This document shows, piece by piece, positions 16,209 to 24,740 of a stretch of 64,000 nt of DNA. Each line of letters opens with the position of its first letter. Position 1 is the stretch's first letter. The notes beneath the pieces were generated by a model that saw only the letters and a list, made by a program, of their open reading frames with translations, ran no database searches and was not told where the DNA came from. The DNA comes from Methylotenera versatilis 301 (GTDB lineage: Bacteria; Pseudomonadota; Gammaproteobacteria; Burkholderiales; Methylophilaceae). Made by a program: the position numbers and the translations under genes. The stretch is from positions 2,418,001-2,482,000 of the forward strand of contig NC_014207.1 of assembly GCF_000093025.1 (NCBI RefSeq). Direction: 5' to 3'.

Positions 16209-16492
16209 ACCTCTTTACACTATTAACTAAATCATAAAAATCAACGTTTGGCGTCTTTGAGCCAATTCAGGATAAATCAACTTAAAACTGGAAATCGGAT
16301 TCTCTTTTGCTGTATGTATGATATTAAGTGGCATCGGCAGCTTTGATGGTTCAATTCCTGAGTGGCAAAGGGAAATGATAGGAAGTTAACAATTTCCTTT
16401 TTTATTCAGGTAATTTTAAGCAAATATGATTTAATGTAAGTTCACGGAAACAATTAACTATAATTGAGTAATGTTGAATCTTAAAAATCCAG
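16209..16492. other. Leader of the trypsin-like protease gene, with a possible gene remnant
   Basis: A start-less plus-strand frame from ~16228 to TAA at 16387 reads like coding sequence (ends SGIGSFDGSIPEWQREMIGS). It may be the 3' end of a lost gene. GAAG/CTTCC-type weak hairpin and a T-run (AACAATTTCCTTTTTT) near 16390-16403 follow it. Confidence 0.25.
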
Positions 16493-17380
16493 ATGACCAA
16501 ACAAAATACAAATTCTCAGCCTTTAAATCGTCATGTTCTTCATTTAGCTGCTGTTTTAATCCAGTGTTTGGATGAAGACCTCCAAGATATAGTTGGTTGC
16601 ACTGCTAGCGGTTTTATACGAGTTGAAAATGGGAAAAATTATTTATATACATGTTGGCATGTAGTTACTGGATTCGACCCTAGTAATATCCAAACCACTA
16701 ATGAGTTACCAAATAGAAAATATATAAAAGTTCTTATGCAAAATTATCAAGCCGAAGTTGAAGGTATATCGATCATTGGTGGTAATCGAGCGTTTACGCT
16801 ACCACTTTACGATTTCGATTTTGACCCTCCAATGCCGCTTTGGCATCAAGAAATTTTTGATGTTGATTGTTTAGCACTAAATGAAATAAATCTTCGCGTA
16901 CCCAAATTCTATGATGTAATCAAAATAGAATTACCATCAGATATATTATTTTCAGCATATCAAGTCATTTATGACAATCAATTGTATCTGATAAGTGGTT
17001 CTGATCCATTAGTTACGGTCGGAGATAAAGTATATGTTGTTGGATTTCCATATGGATACAGTTTTTCTGGATTAGATAAACCAGAAGCTATTACTTTAAC
17101 TAGATTTATATCCTCTCCAGGTGCAAATGTTCATGTTCCTATGTTATTAGATAGTATAGGTGCTCCTGGAATGTCTGGTGCACCAGTTTTTGTTGAACGT
17201 AACGATAAAATTCAATTATTTGGCATTTATCTTGGATCAATATATCCTGATTTCAGTACCCTGCGCAACAGTGCAAACATTCGCCCAACTGATTTAGGCA
17301 AGGTTAATAACTTAAGCATGGTATTTCTTAACGACAATTCTTGGCCTCTGATACCCCAATTTAATTACTTAGAACATTAA
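16493..17380 (+). CDS. Trypsin-like serine protease
   Basis: 295 residues without a signal peptide, so probably cytoplasmic. The chymotrypsin-fold catalytic triad is visible: His in YTCWHVVTG, Asp in DVDCLALNE and Ser in GAPGMSGAPVF (GxSG), with VYVVGFPYG forming the preceding strand. It is the last gene of island 2 before the right repeat and reads opposite to the rest of the cargo. Cytoplasmic trypsin-like proteases occur in several defence modules, so an immune effector role is plausible but inferred. No associated sensor domain is fused. Confidence 0.8.
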   Translation: MTKQNTNSQPLNRHVLHLAAVLIQCLDEDLQDIVGCTASGFIRVENGKNYLYTCWHVVTGFDPSNIQTTNELPNRKYIKVLMQNYQAEVEGISIIGGNRAFTLPLYDFDFDPPMPLWHQEIFDVDCLALNEINLRVPKFYDVIKIELPSDILFSAYQVIYDNQLYLISGSDPLVTVGDKVYVVGFPYGYSFSGLDKPEAITLTRFISSPGANVHVPMLLDSIGAPGMSGAPVFVERNDKIQLFGIYLGSIYPDFSTLRNSANIRPTDLGKVNNLSMVFLNDNSWPLIPQFNYLEH

Positions 17381-17570
17381 ATCTACAGTCCTAATATAAC
17401 TGGTTCAATCAGGATCTTACTATTTCTAGATCCCCCTAGCTCTGGCTGTAGTCAGAACCGTACCACTTTGATACTTTGTATATATTCCCAAGGCTGTTTT
17501 ACATTTTTTTTAAAGGTGGCGAACAAAGTAAGTATCTGATTTTAAACAATATTAATTGAATAATTTCGAC

Positions 17571-17637
17571 CTACGAACCAAGGGGTCAGGAGTTCGAATC
17601 TCTTCGGGCGCACCAAATATAGTAAGCAATATCAAAG
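17571..17637 (+). repeat. attR of island 2
   Basis: Copy of the tRNA-Arg 3' half: 56 bp identical to 10645-10700, then one mismatch, then 10-11 more matching bases. Confidence 0.93.
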
Positions 17638-17662
17638 GGTTAACTTCGGTTAGCCCTTTTTT
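17637..17662 (+). terminator. Original tRNA-Arg terminator
   Basis: GGGTTAAC (17637-17644), UUCG tetraloop, GTTAGCCC (17649-17656, one G-U), then six T. Probably the terminator of tRNA-Arg before island 2 arrived. Confidence 0.85.
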
Positions 17663-17790
17663 ATTGTTTTGAACGTAGTTGATTCGTTATCCGCTACCGC
17701 ATGGATCAATGAAAGCCGATTGACATACTCCGTTAAATACTCATTAGATAGGTGAGCATACTTACTCACCATACTGCACGCTCCTAGGCC
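17650..17790 (-). pseudogene. Remnant of a second tyrosine integrase (C-terminal end)
   Basis: The minus strand encodes LGACSMVSKYAHLSNEYLTEYVNRL and ends at a TAA inside the terminator. It matches the end of integrases around the nucleophilic Tyr (compare EMVQKYAHLSSAHLMEWVDR of the intact gene at 10762-11781). An in-frame stop lies just upstream and no start exists. It indicates an older element at the same tRNA, now almost entirely lost. Confidence 0.75.
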
Positions 17791-17908
17791 CTAATGTGAC
17801 TGCGACTGTCGCTCGTTCGAAATTCGCAAGCTATTGAAATCTGGCCACCGCTAGCGATAGTCCTGATAGATGTCTGTACTACATGAGAGACTAAACATCA
17901 CGGCTTGT

Positions 17909-20770
17909 TTAAGCTAAGTTATAAAAGTAATATCTGTTTCTACCTGTTGCTTTTGATTCATACATTGCCATATCAGCATTTTTCATTAACTGCTTAAAAG
18001 TAATTTTTACATCCCCAGTGCGCAATGCTATACCAATGCTTGCACTGATGATTACTTCTTTGCCATTGACATCAATCGGCTCTTCAAACTTTCTGAGAAC
18101 CTTTTCAGCCACTTTCTTCGCATAATTGGCATCAGAAATTTCCGAAAGAAGAATGACAAACTCATCTCCACCTAACCTAGAAACCATATCATTAGGTCGA
18201 ACGCACGATAACAAGCGTAAGGCGGCCTCTTTAAGTATAAGGTCGCCTACATCATGGCCTAGGCTATCATTAATATGTTTAAAATGATCTAAATCCAAGA
18301 AGAACAGTGCAACGATACGATTATCGCGTTCGGCTTGAGATAGCTCTTGAGACAGTCTGTCCATCAGCATTCGGCGGTTGGGTAGTTTAGTCAGGGTGTC
18401 AAAATAGGCATGCTGATGTACTTCATTGTCGCGAATCTTGCGTTCAGTAATATCCTCAATTTGTGCAATAAAATATTGGGCAGCATCGTCTTCGTTCCTA
18501 AATATGCTTACGGAAAGCTGAACCCAAACAATCTCTTTGTCTTTTCGTATGTATCGCTTCTCCATTTGATAAGAGTCGGTTTCCCCATCAATTAATTGTC
18601 GAACGAACTCAAGGTCAATTGACAAATCTTCATGATAGGTGATTTCTTGAAAGGTAAGTTTTAGTAGCTCAGGGTTGCTGTACCCAACTATGTTACATAG
18701 GGTTTGGTTGACGATATTAAACTGTCCACTTAAAGAAACGATGGCCATGCCAATTGGTGCGTACTCAATAATCTCTTTAAAGCTTTTTTCACTGTCGCGT
18801 AAGGCATGCTCGATTTTCTTACGTTCGGAAATGTCATCAAACACAACCACAGCACCAACAATCTCATTGTCTCTAAAAAGAGGAACGGAGGTGACTGAGC
18901 TGTAAATTGGCGTACCATTTTTATGCCAGAAGATTTCCTCTACTGATTTGTAAGGTTGTTTTGAATGAATTACATTTCGTATTTGGCACTCACATTCAGG
19001 ATAAACTGACTTATCAATATGCTTGTTGTGAAACAATAAATGTGCATTTTGCCCCAATAACTCTGACTCACTTCTGCCTAGCAGAGCATGCGCTTTGGGA
19101 TTAGCAAAGGTAATCATGCCATTTGTATTCATCACGTAAATCCCCTCCCCAAGTGTGGAAGTAATTTCTTGAAATAAATAAAAACTTTCTTTAAGCTCTT
19201 CCGTTTTTTGTTTAACCAGATTTTCTATGCGGGCGGTGTATCCAGTCCCCATGAGCAATAGTGCACCCATCAGCCCTGTACCGAACAATCCTACTACCAA
19301 CATATTCCAACTCTGCCAGCCGCGATGCTGTTGATGATAAAGGGCTGTTGGAGCTGTTTCTAAGCGATATTGCCTGTTTCCGAACTTGAACTCTCTTGTA
19401 TATGAAGCTTCTAGATTACTTTCTGAAAATCCATTGTATAAAGATTTTCCAGTTTGCATGTCGATTAAACGTACTTCTACCGATTGCTTCACTGGCATGA
19501 AAAGCTCACCAAAAAAACTATCTACCCTTAGAATAATAGATAAAATCCCATTTTGGGTTTTGCTGTGTACTGGGTACATTAACAATAAGCCAAGTTCCGT
19601 ACCTTTTTTGATAATCAGTTTAATTGGCGGTGTGGCAACTACCTTCTTCTCATTGATTGCATTTTGGATGGTTTGTTTACGATCAGGTAGTGAAGCTAAA
19701 TCAACCCCCAATATGGCCTGAGTGGCCTCTTTGAGTGGCTCTATGTAGGCAATAGGAAAGTAGAAACTTTTCTCTGGTGCCGTCATTAGTTCTTTATTGA
19801 GATTAAATTGCTTGATTTCAAAGTTTGTAAAATCCTTCTCTTGTTGCTCAACAAATGAGTGACGCTCATAACGATTGACTTTAGGTGCCCACTCTATGGC
19901 ATAAATCATCGGATACCCATCTAGAGTCGTGCTGACAAAATGATGGAAATCTTGCCTTGATACTGTATCGTTTACTCGATAATTAAATAGAGCGCTTGTT
20001 TGCTTTAGAACGGCTTCTTGAGAATCAAAACGAATACGCAGCTGCTCAGATAATTGATTTGATAAAGCATCAAATTCAACGAGAGACTCTTTCCGCTCCC
20101 ATCTGCTTACAACTATAAAAATGATGACGAGCAATAAAAACGTAATGATCATCGGCAAAGCAACGGTAGAAAAGCGTTTTTTCCATATACTTCTAGGTCT
20201 ACCAATAACGACCAAAGTGAGAGGTAGCATCACGATTAGCCCTAATGAATCGCCAATCCACCATGAAGCCCAGCTTGTAAAAAACAGTGATTGCCCAATC
20301 AAGCCTAGCGCAAATAAACCACCCACAGAAATTGAGGCACTAATTAAACAGATAACTGGTGCAGAAATAAAGAATGTAACTACGTCAGCAGGGTTATCTA
20401 ACGAGGTTGGATAACCAATTTTATGTTTTAGCCACCATCCACCTAGAAATGCCTGCAATGTAGAGGCTGCGGCAATGAGTAACGCCACCTCTATATTTGT
20501 AATACTGACCTGATGGTTATCACTGTAACCTACCAAAATGTTAAGTAACAAAGAACCCAGAAATATAGCAGGCAGTAATTTTCTACCAGCAACAAATACT
20601 GCTGCCACAGCAATACCTGTTGGGGGGAAAATTGCCGAAGCGTAACCTGGAGGAAGTGCTAACATTAAACCTAGCTTGCCGGTGATGACGTAAGTTAGCA
20701 CCAGCAACAGACCATATGTCATTACTTTTTTTTGTGATGTTAATTGGTCAAGTACCGAAGACTTGTTCAT
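17909..20770 (-). CDS. Membrane diguanylate cyclase: MASE1-CHASE-PAS-PAS-GGDEF
   Basis: 953 residues from ATG 20770 (a TTG at 20875 would extend it and lacks support). Order: MASE1 membrane sensor with about eight helices (residues ~15-260), periplasmic CHASE-like domain (VEFDALSNQLSEQLRIRFDSQ...), a further TM helix, two PAS domains (~560-800; first ITSTLGEGIYVMNTNG, second IIEYAPIGMAIVSL), then GGDEF. The active site RLGGDEFVIL is intact, so it should make c-di-GMP from GTP; RPND five residues before GGDEF is a product-inhibition I-site. No EAL domain follows. It senses an external ligand and internal state, controlling biofilm/motility. Confidence 0.95.
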   Translation of the reverse strand: MNKSSVLDQLTSQKKVMTYGLLLVLTYVITGKLGLMLALPPGYASAIFPPTGIAVAAVFVAGRKLLPAIFLGSLLLNILVGYSDNHQVSITNIEVALLIAAASTLQAFLGGWWLKHKIGYPTSLDNPADVVTFFISAPVICLISASISVGGLFALGLIGQSLFFTSWASWWIGDSLGLIVMLPLTLVVIGRPRSIWKKRFSTVALPMIITFLLLVIIFIVVSRWERKESLVEFDALSNQLSEQLRIRFDSQEAVLKQTSALFNYRVNDTVSRQDFHHFVSTTLDGYPMIYAIEWAPKVNRYERHSFVEQQEKDFTNFEIKQFNLNKELMTAPEKSFYFPIAYIEPLKEATQAILGVDLASLPDRKQTIQNAINEKKVVATPPIKLIIKKGTELGLLLMYPVHSKTQNGILSIILRVDSFFGELFMPVKQSVEVRLIDMQTGKSLYNGFSESNLEASYTREFKFGNRQYRLETAPTALYHQQHRGWQSWNMLVVGLFGTGLMGALLLMGTGYTARIENLVKQKTEELKESFYLFQEITSTLGEGIYVMNTNGMITFANPKAHALLGRSESELLGQNAHLLFHNKHIDKSVYPECECQIRNVIHSKQPYKSVEEIFWHKNGTPIYSSVTSVPLFRDNEIVGAVVVFDDISERKKIEHALRDSEKSFKEIIEYAPIGMAIVSLSGQFNIVNQTLCNIVGYSNPELLKLTFQEITYHEDLSIDLEFVRQLIDGETDSYQMEKRYIRKDKEIVWVQLSVSIFRNEDDAAQYFIAQIEDITERKIRDNEVHQHAYFDTLTKLPNRRMLMDRLSQELSQAERDNRIVALFFLDLDHFKHINDSLGHDVGDLILKEAALRLLSCVRPNDMVSRLGGDEFVILLSEISDANYAKKVAEKVLRKFEEPIDVNGKEVIISASIGIALRTGDVKITFKQLMKNADMAMYESKATGRNRYYFYNLA

Positions 20771-21036
20771 ATTGGCGGCAGGTAATAGTAATGTGACATG
20801 ATTACAGAGAGTCTTATTCTGCGATAAATACTTTATATATCCTATGATATAGATATATATGCCACGCAAACGCAAGAATAGCTATATAAATACACATTAC
20901 AAATATTGATAACTACATCTAAATTATTATAAAAGTATCTGTTTATACTCATATTAAATTTAAATGCCTCACTCAACATTAAGTGAGAAGTTCCCATTTA
21001 GATTACAAATACTGGAGATTATCGAGTGAGTTGAGG

Positions 21037-21059
21037 CCTCTCTTGACTAGCAAGAGAGG
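21037..21059. terminator. Inverted repeat downstream of the Kef antiporter gene
   Basis: CCTCTCTTG/CAAGAGAGG, 9-bp perfect stem, 5-nt loop, 15 bp after the stop of the minus-strand gene. No T-run, so either a weak terminator or an mRNA 3' end. The surrounding 20771-21073 holds nothing else recognisable. Confidence 0.45.
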
Positions 21060-21073
21060 TTGTCTTGCCAAAG

Positions 21074-22858
21074 CTAATCAGAGCCTTTAAGTTTATTTTC
21101 AGCTCGAGGCTGCTCCAATTCAAAAAGCGTCTTGAGATCTTGGCGACCTTTTTCAGCTAAGCTAAAAATAGCACTTCTGTCATGCCGAATACTTCTAGTG
21201 GCCTCAAGCTGTTCTAAGTCATGAATCTCAAAGTGCTTGATGATTTTAGCGGCTGAAGCTGGTGACTCACCAATCGCTAATAGCGCGTGCCTTGCAGCTT
21301 CTAATGACGAGTAGAAGGTTTCACGTATTGGATACAAATCTAGATCTCGCAAATCAAATGCATCGGTTCGACTTCTGGCTCTAACAACGATTGCAACGTT
21401 GGGCCAACGCTCTTTAACAAGCTTAGCCACGCTCAATGTGGCTTCTGGATCATTGACTGCAATAATAAAAAGTTTTGCTTTAGCAATGCCGGCTTCCTCT
21501 AAGATATCTAGTCGTGATGCATCGCCGTAATAACAACGCCAACCAAACTCACGCATTAAATCGACTTGATTAGGATCGTTGTCAATCAAGGTTGCGGTAA
21601 TGCCTTTTGCGAGCAGTACTCTGCCAACAATTTGTCCAAATCTACCAAACCCAGCGATGATGACTGCGTTATTTTCTTCGATGGCGTCTTTGGGACGCTC
21701 GCCACAATCCAAGACCAAAAATCGGTCGTATAGTAGCAATAAGATTGGTGTAATTAGCATAGATACTGCAACCACGGCATTGAGAATATTGTACGTCTCA
21801 CGCGGAATAGTCTGCTGCGTCAAAGCCGCGCCAAATATTACAAAGGCAAACTCACCAATTTGAGAAAGTGTTACGCTAAATAATAATGCATCACGAATAG
21901 AATATTTAAATGACAGTCCAAGGCCAATTAAAATGGACATTTTTGTGATGACTATTAACAAGGCTAATCCAAAAATCAATAGCGGCGAATTTGCTAATAG
22001 CGATAAATCGACCGACATACCTACCGCAATAAAAAACAGCCCTAAGAGCAAGCCTTTAACAGGCTCAATGTCTAGTCTAAGCTCGTATCTATATTCCGAA
22101 TCTGCCAGTAGCACGCCAGCGAGAAATGTACCTAGCGCCATAGACAAGCCAACAGACTGCATAGCCAACGAAACGCCTATGACTAACAGCAATGAGAAGG
22201 CTACGAAAATCTCGCGAATACCCGTTTTTGCGACGATACGCATGATAGGGCGTAATAAAGTGCGACTAGCAAAGACAATCGCGAGGATGACAGCTATTGC
22301 TTTAGCCACCGCCCATATATCAAAACCAGACTTAGCATTGTTAGGCGCAATCAGTGCCAGCAACATGAATATTGGAATGACAGACAAATCCTGAAAGAGC
22401 AGTGTTGCAAATGAGGCTTGTCCGCCAGGCGTGCTTAGCTGTTTTTTCTCAGTTAACGAGGTCAAGCCAATGGCCGTTGAAGACATCGCAACTCCCATTC
22501 CTATCACGATAGCGATTGACCATGTAAAACCCATCATATGAGTAGCGAATGTAACTAGCGCAATCGTGCTAACAACTTGCAGACCCCCTAGTCCAAACAA
22601 AACTTTACGTAACTCCCAAACTTTTTGAGACTCCAACTCCAAGCCTACGAGAAAAAGCATTAACACTACCCCAAACTCTGAAAAGTGAAGCACTTGCTCA
22701 GGGTCAGGAATAAGCTTTAAAGCGTATGGGCCGATCAATATGCCGGCAAGCAAGTAGCCAAGTACTGAGCCTAATCCTAGACGTTTAAATAAAGGAACTA
22801 GAATAATGGCGGAGGAAAGATATATCGTGGCTTGAACAAGAAAGTTAGGGGAATTCAT
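21074..22858 (-). CDS. kefB: Kef-type K+/H+ antiporter (CPA2) with TrkA-N domain
   Basis: 594 residues. About 12 membrane helices form the CPA2 cation/proton antiporter (YLLAGILIGPYALKLI, GVAMSSTAIGLTSL, LGTFLAGVLLADSEYR are typical). The C-terminal cytoplasmic RCK_N/TrkA-N Rossmann domain begins around residue 390 with IIAGFGRFGQIVGRVL and binds NAD(H)/glutathione adducts in relatives. It would export K+ or Na+ against H+, protecting against electrophiles and pH stress. kefB versus kefC cannot be decided; no kefF/kefG ancillary subunit is adjacent. Confidence 0.9.
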   Translation of the reverse strand: MNSPNFLVQATIYLSSAIILVPLFKRLGLGSVLGYLLAGILIGPYALKLIPDPEQVLHFSEFGVVLMLFLVGLELESQKVWELRKVLFGLGGLQVVSTIALVTFATHMMGFTWSIAIVIGMGVAMSSTAIGLTSLTEKKQLSTPGGQASFATLLFQDLSVIPIFMLLALIAPNNAKSGFDIWAVAKAIAVILAIVFASRTLLRPIMRIVAKTGIREIFVAFSLLLVIGVSLAMQSVGLSMALGTFLAGVLLADSEYRYELRLDIEPVKGLLLGLFFIAVGMSVDLSLLANSPLLIFGLALLIVITKMSILIGLGLSFKYSIRDALLFSVTLSQIGEFAFVIFGAALTQQTIPRETYNILNAVVAVSMLITPILLLLYDRFLVLDCGERPKDAIEENNAVIIAGFGRFGQIVGRVLLAKGITATLIDNDPNQVDLMREFGWRCYYGDASRLDILEEAGIAKAKLFIIAVNDPEATLSVAKLVKERWPNVAIVVRARSRTDAFDLRDLDLYPIRETFYSSLEAARHALLAIGESPASAAKIIKHFEIHDLEQLEATRSIRHDRSAIFSLAEKGRQDLKTLFELEQPRAENKLKGSD

Positions 22859-22914
22859 TAATGCCTTTTAAATTTAAGGAGTGAATACAGAGTGAATAGA
22901 TTTTTATATCATAC

Positions 22915-23235
22915 TCAGATTGCACTTACCCGAGTTTGGGTTGCAGTTATAAACAAAGGTGTTCCTGTAGGTGCACAAATTGCCAGACTGCTCTGAACTA
23001 CTAACGGCTGCCCCTTCGAAGTCACTCTTTGACTACCAGCTAACCACTGCGCTGTCATGCAAGGACCATTTTCAGGGGGCGATGGTAAGGCACAACCCGC
23101 CACAACATAGGGCGTGCTAATCAATACGGTTTTTTGACCACCCACTAATACGCGTGGATTCAACGCAGTTGGCGTGGCTAGTCCTGCATGTGAACACAAG
23201 ACCTGAGCGCCAGCATGTACTATAAATCCTGTCAT
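22915..23235 (-). CDS. PAAR-like / DUF4280-type spike-tip protein
   Basis: 106 residues rich in Gly, Pro, Val and Cys with beta-strand alternation (FIVHAGAQVLCSHAGLATP, VLVGGQKTVLISTPYVVAGC). Such proteins cap the spike of contractile injection machines. It follows the baseplate-spike protein by 9 bp on the same strand, RBS AGAAG overlapping that gene's end. No other tail or secretion genes are near. Assignment to the family is from sequence feel and context. Confidence 0.65.
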   Translation of the reverse strand: MTGFIVHAGAQVLCSHAGLATPTALNPRVLVGGQKTVLISTPYVVAGCALPSPPENGPCMTAQWLAGSQRVTSKGQPLVVQSSLAICAPTGTPLFITATQTRVSAI

Positions 23236-23244
23236 ATTGAGCTT

Positions 23245-23766
23245 CTAAATAATCTCTAGCGCACCGTTATTTATAGAAACCGTGGGGCCAACCATGCTAA
23301 TGATCGCACCCTTACCGTTTGAAATGAAAATACCTACGTCATTAACTATGATAGACGCCCCATTTGAGCTGTGCAGAATTACGCCACCTGTGTTTGGCGA
23401 TGGTGGCATATCACTAATAACTACACTCTGTTGCAATCGCGATTGAATGACGATATTTGGTTCGGTTAAGTTTCCTGCTAACGCTGCTGATGGCACCTCC
23501 GCCATCGAGCTCCAAAAACCACCAACCCATATGGGATGTTCGCTGTCACCTTGCTCAAACTCAATCCATACAGCATCGCCTATATGCGGCACCACATAAA
23601 TGCCTTGTTGATTACCTGCAATTGGCATACATGGCAACGCCCAAGCGGTTGGAGTGACACCATGCACGTCAGGCACAATCGCCATGATTCGCCCAAGCTG
23701 TTCGGGATCAACATTATTAAACACCGTGCCGCGATACTTACCGTAATACTTTTTACTCTGGCTCAT
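23245..23766 (-). CDS. Phage baseplate spike gpV / VgrG-like OB-fold protein
   Basis: 173 residues. KYRGTVFNNVDPEQLGRIMAIVPDVHG, the ALPCMPIAGNQQGIYVVPHIGDAVWIEFEQGD stretch and HPIWVGGFW are typical of the gp5/VgrG/gpV OB domain. The C-terminal repeats (GVILHSSNGASIIVNDVGIFISNGKG) form the beta-helical spike stalk. The pair with the PAAR-like gene is a complete piercing tip, but sheath, tube and baseplate genes are absent from the window. Confidence 0.85.
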   Translation of the reverse strand: MSQSKKYYGKYRGTVFNNVDPEQLGRIMAIVPDVHGVTPTAWALPCMPIAGNQQGIYVVPHIGDAVWIEFEQGDSEHPIWVGGFWSSMAEVPSAALAGNLTEPNIVIQSRLQQSVVISDMPPSPNTGGVILHSSNGASIIVNDVGIFISNGKGAIISMVGPTVSINNGALEII

Positions 23767-24057
23767 ACTGTTATCTACCCCAATCTTAAAACTAAGTTAA
23801 ACCCGATTTATTAGCACGGCTAGCTATTGGCATTATGCAACATTTTGCTCTAATTTTTCTAGGCGGATGGAGTCGGCTTGGATTTCTATACAGTCTAGGA
23901 TGTCGCTAAGCATGGTCTACTCATTATCAAGAATCATGGCTCTACTTTATAGGAAGTGATTCTAATATTATTCTCGTACGCCAATCGCAGTTGATAGGGC
24001 TTAAAGAGTCAATTTATTTAGCACGCACATACCCCCATTTGAAAAGGAATAATTAAT
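23767..24057. other. Intergenic stretch with a tiny minus-strand ORF
   Basis: Promoter region between two divergent units. A 26-codon minus ORF (23833-23913, MLSDILDCIEIQADSIRLEK...) with no family. May be a small peptide gene or the tail of a lost gene. Confidence 0.25.
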
Positions 24058-24696
24058 ATGAGACTTATGCACGTAGACGCAAGCCCTAAAAGTTTGCATT
24101 CAAACTCGAAGATGTTATCCGCTTATTATGTTGACTTACTAAAACAGCAAATCCCTGATTTAGAGATTGATTATCTAGATTTATCTGTTGATACTCCACC
24201 TCATGTGAGTGGTGATTTTGCTAAGGCAACTTATACGCCTGCCACTGAAAGAACGGATGAAATGAAAAAGGTGTTGGAGTATTCCGATAAGCTATGTGCT
24301 CGGGTGTTAATGTCAGATATGCTGGTTTTTGCTATGCCCATGTACAACTTCTCAATGCCATCTAGTTTCAAGGCATTTATTGATAACTTGGTTCGCACTA
24401 ATCTAACCTATAATTTTCTTGCAGATGGCACAACGACTGGCAACCTTACTCGCCAAAAAGTAATTTTCATTACTTCAAGAGGAGCGGATTTAAGACCTGG
24501 GTTAAGCCCATGGTCGCATATGGATGCACTTACTCCGGCACTGCGTTCACCATTTGCTTTTTTGGGTGTTGAAACCCCTCACTTTGTTGATGCGCAGCCG
24601 CTTCAATTTTCTGATCAGCTCGCACGAGAGGAAGCGCTTAAACGAGCCTATGGTGAGCTTGATATTGTAGCTAAAGAGTGGGCTAGCCAGTCATAA
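24058..24696 (+). CDS. azoR: FMN-dependent NADH-azoreductase
   Basis: 212 residues, the usual AzoR length. Flavodoxin-like fold: phosphate-binding DASPKSLHSNSKML at the N-terminus, AMPMYNFSMPSSFKAFIDNL (FMN-binding motif characteristic of AzoR) and ITSRGADLRPG. It reduces azo and quinone compounds with NADH. Good RBS AAGGAAT. It precedes the DedA gene by 44 bp on the same strand and may share its transcript. Confidence 0.9.
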   Translation: MRLMHVDASPKSLHSNSKMLSAYYVDLLKQQIPDLEIDYLDLSVDTPPHVSGDFAKATYTPATERTDEMKKVLEYSDKLCARVLMSDMLVFAMPMYNFSMPSSFKAFIDNLVRTNLTYNFLADGTTTGNLTRQKVIFITSRGADLRPGLSPWSHMDALTPALRSPFAFLGVETPHFVDAQPLQFSDQLAREEALKRAYGELDIVAKEWASQS

Positions 24697-24740
24697 TATC
24701 GAGTATGATTCATACCCTTACAAATGAATAGTAGTGATCT

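Larger units (their letters stand above)
10645..17637. mobile_element. Genomic island 2 in tRNA-Arg (7.0 kb)
   Basis: Flanked by a 56-bp exact direct repeat (10645-10700 and 17571-17626) that continues to 67 bp with one mismatch. Next to the left repeat is an integrase reading toward the tRNA, then an excisionase-like HTH gene, a replication initiator, an unknown protein, a zinc protease, a short ORF and a trypsin-like protease. Base composition in the 13.5-17.4 kb cargo is notably more AT-rich than the integrase/rep part, so the cargo probably has a separate origin. No capsid or conjugation genes are visible. Confidence 0.88.

Noticed and set aside
17909-20770. EAL phosphodiesterase domain after the GGDEF domain
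   Set aside because: The protein ends right after the GGDEF domain; no EAL motif is present.
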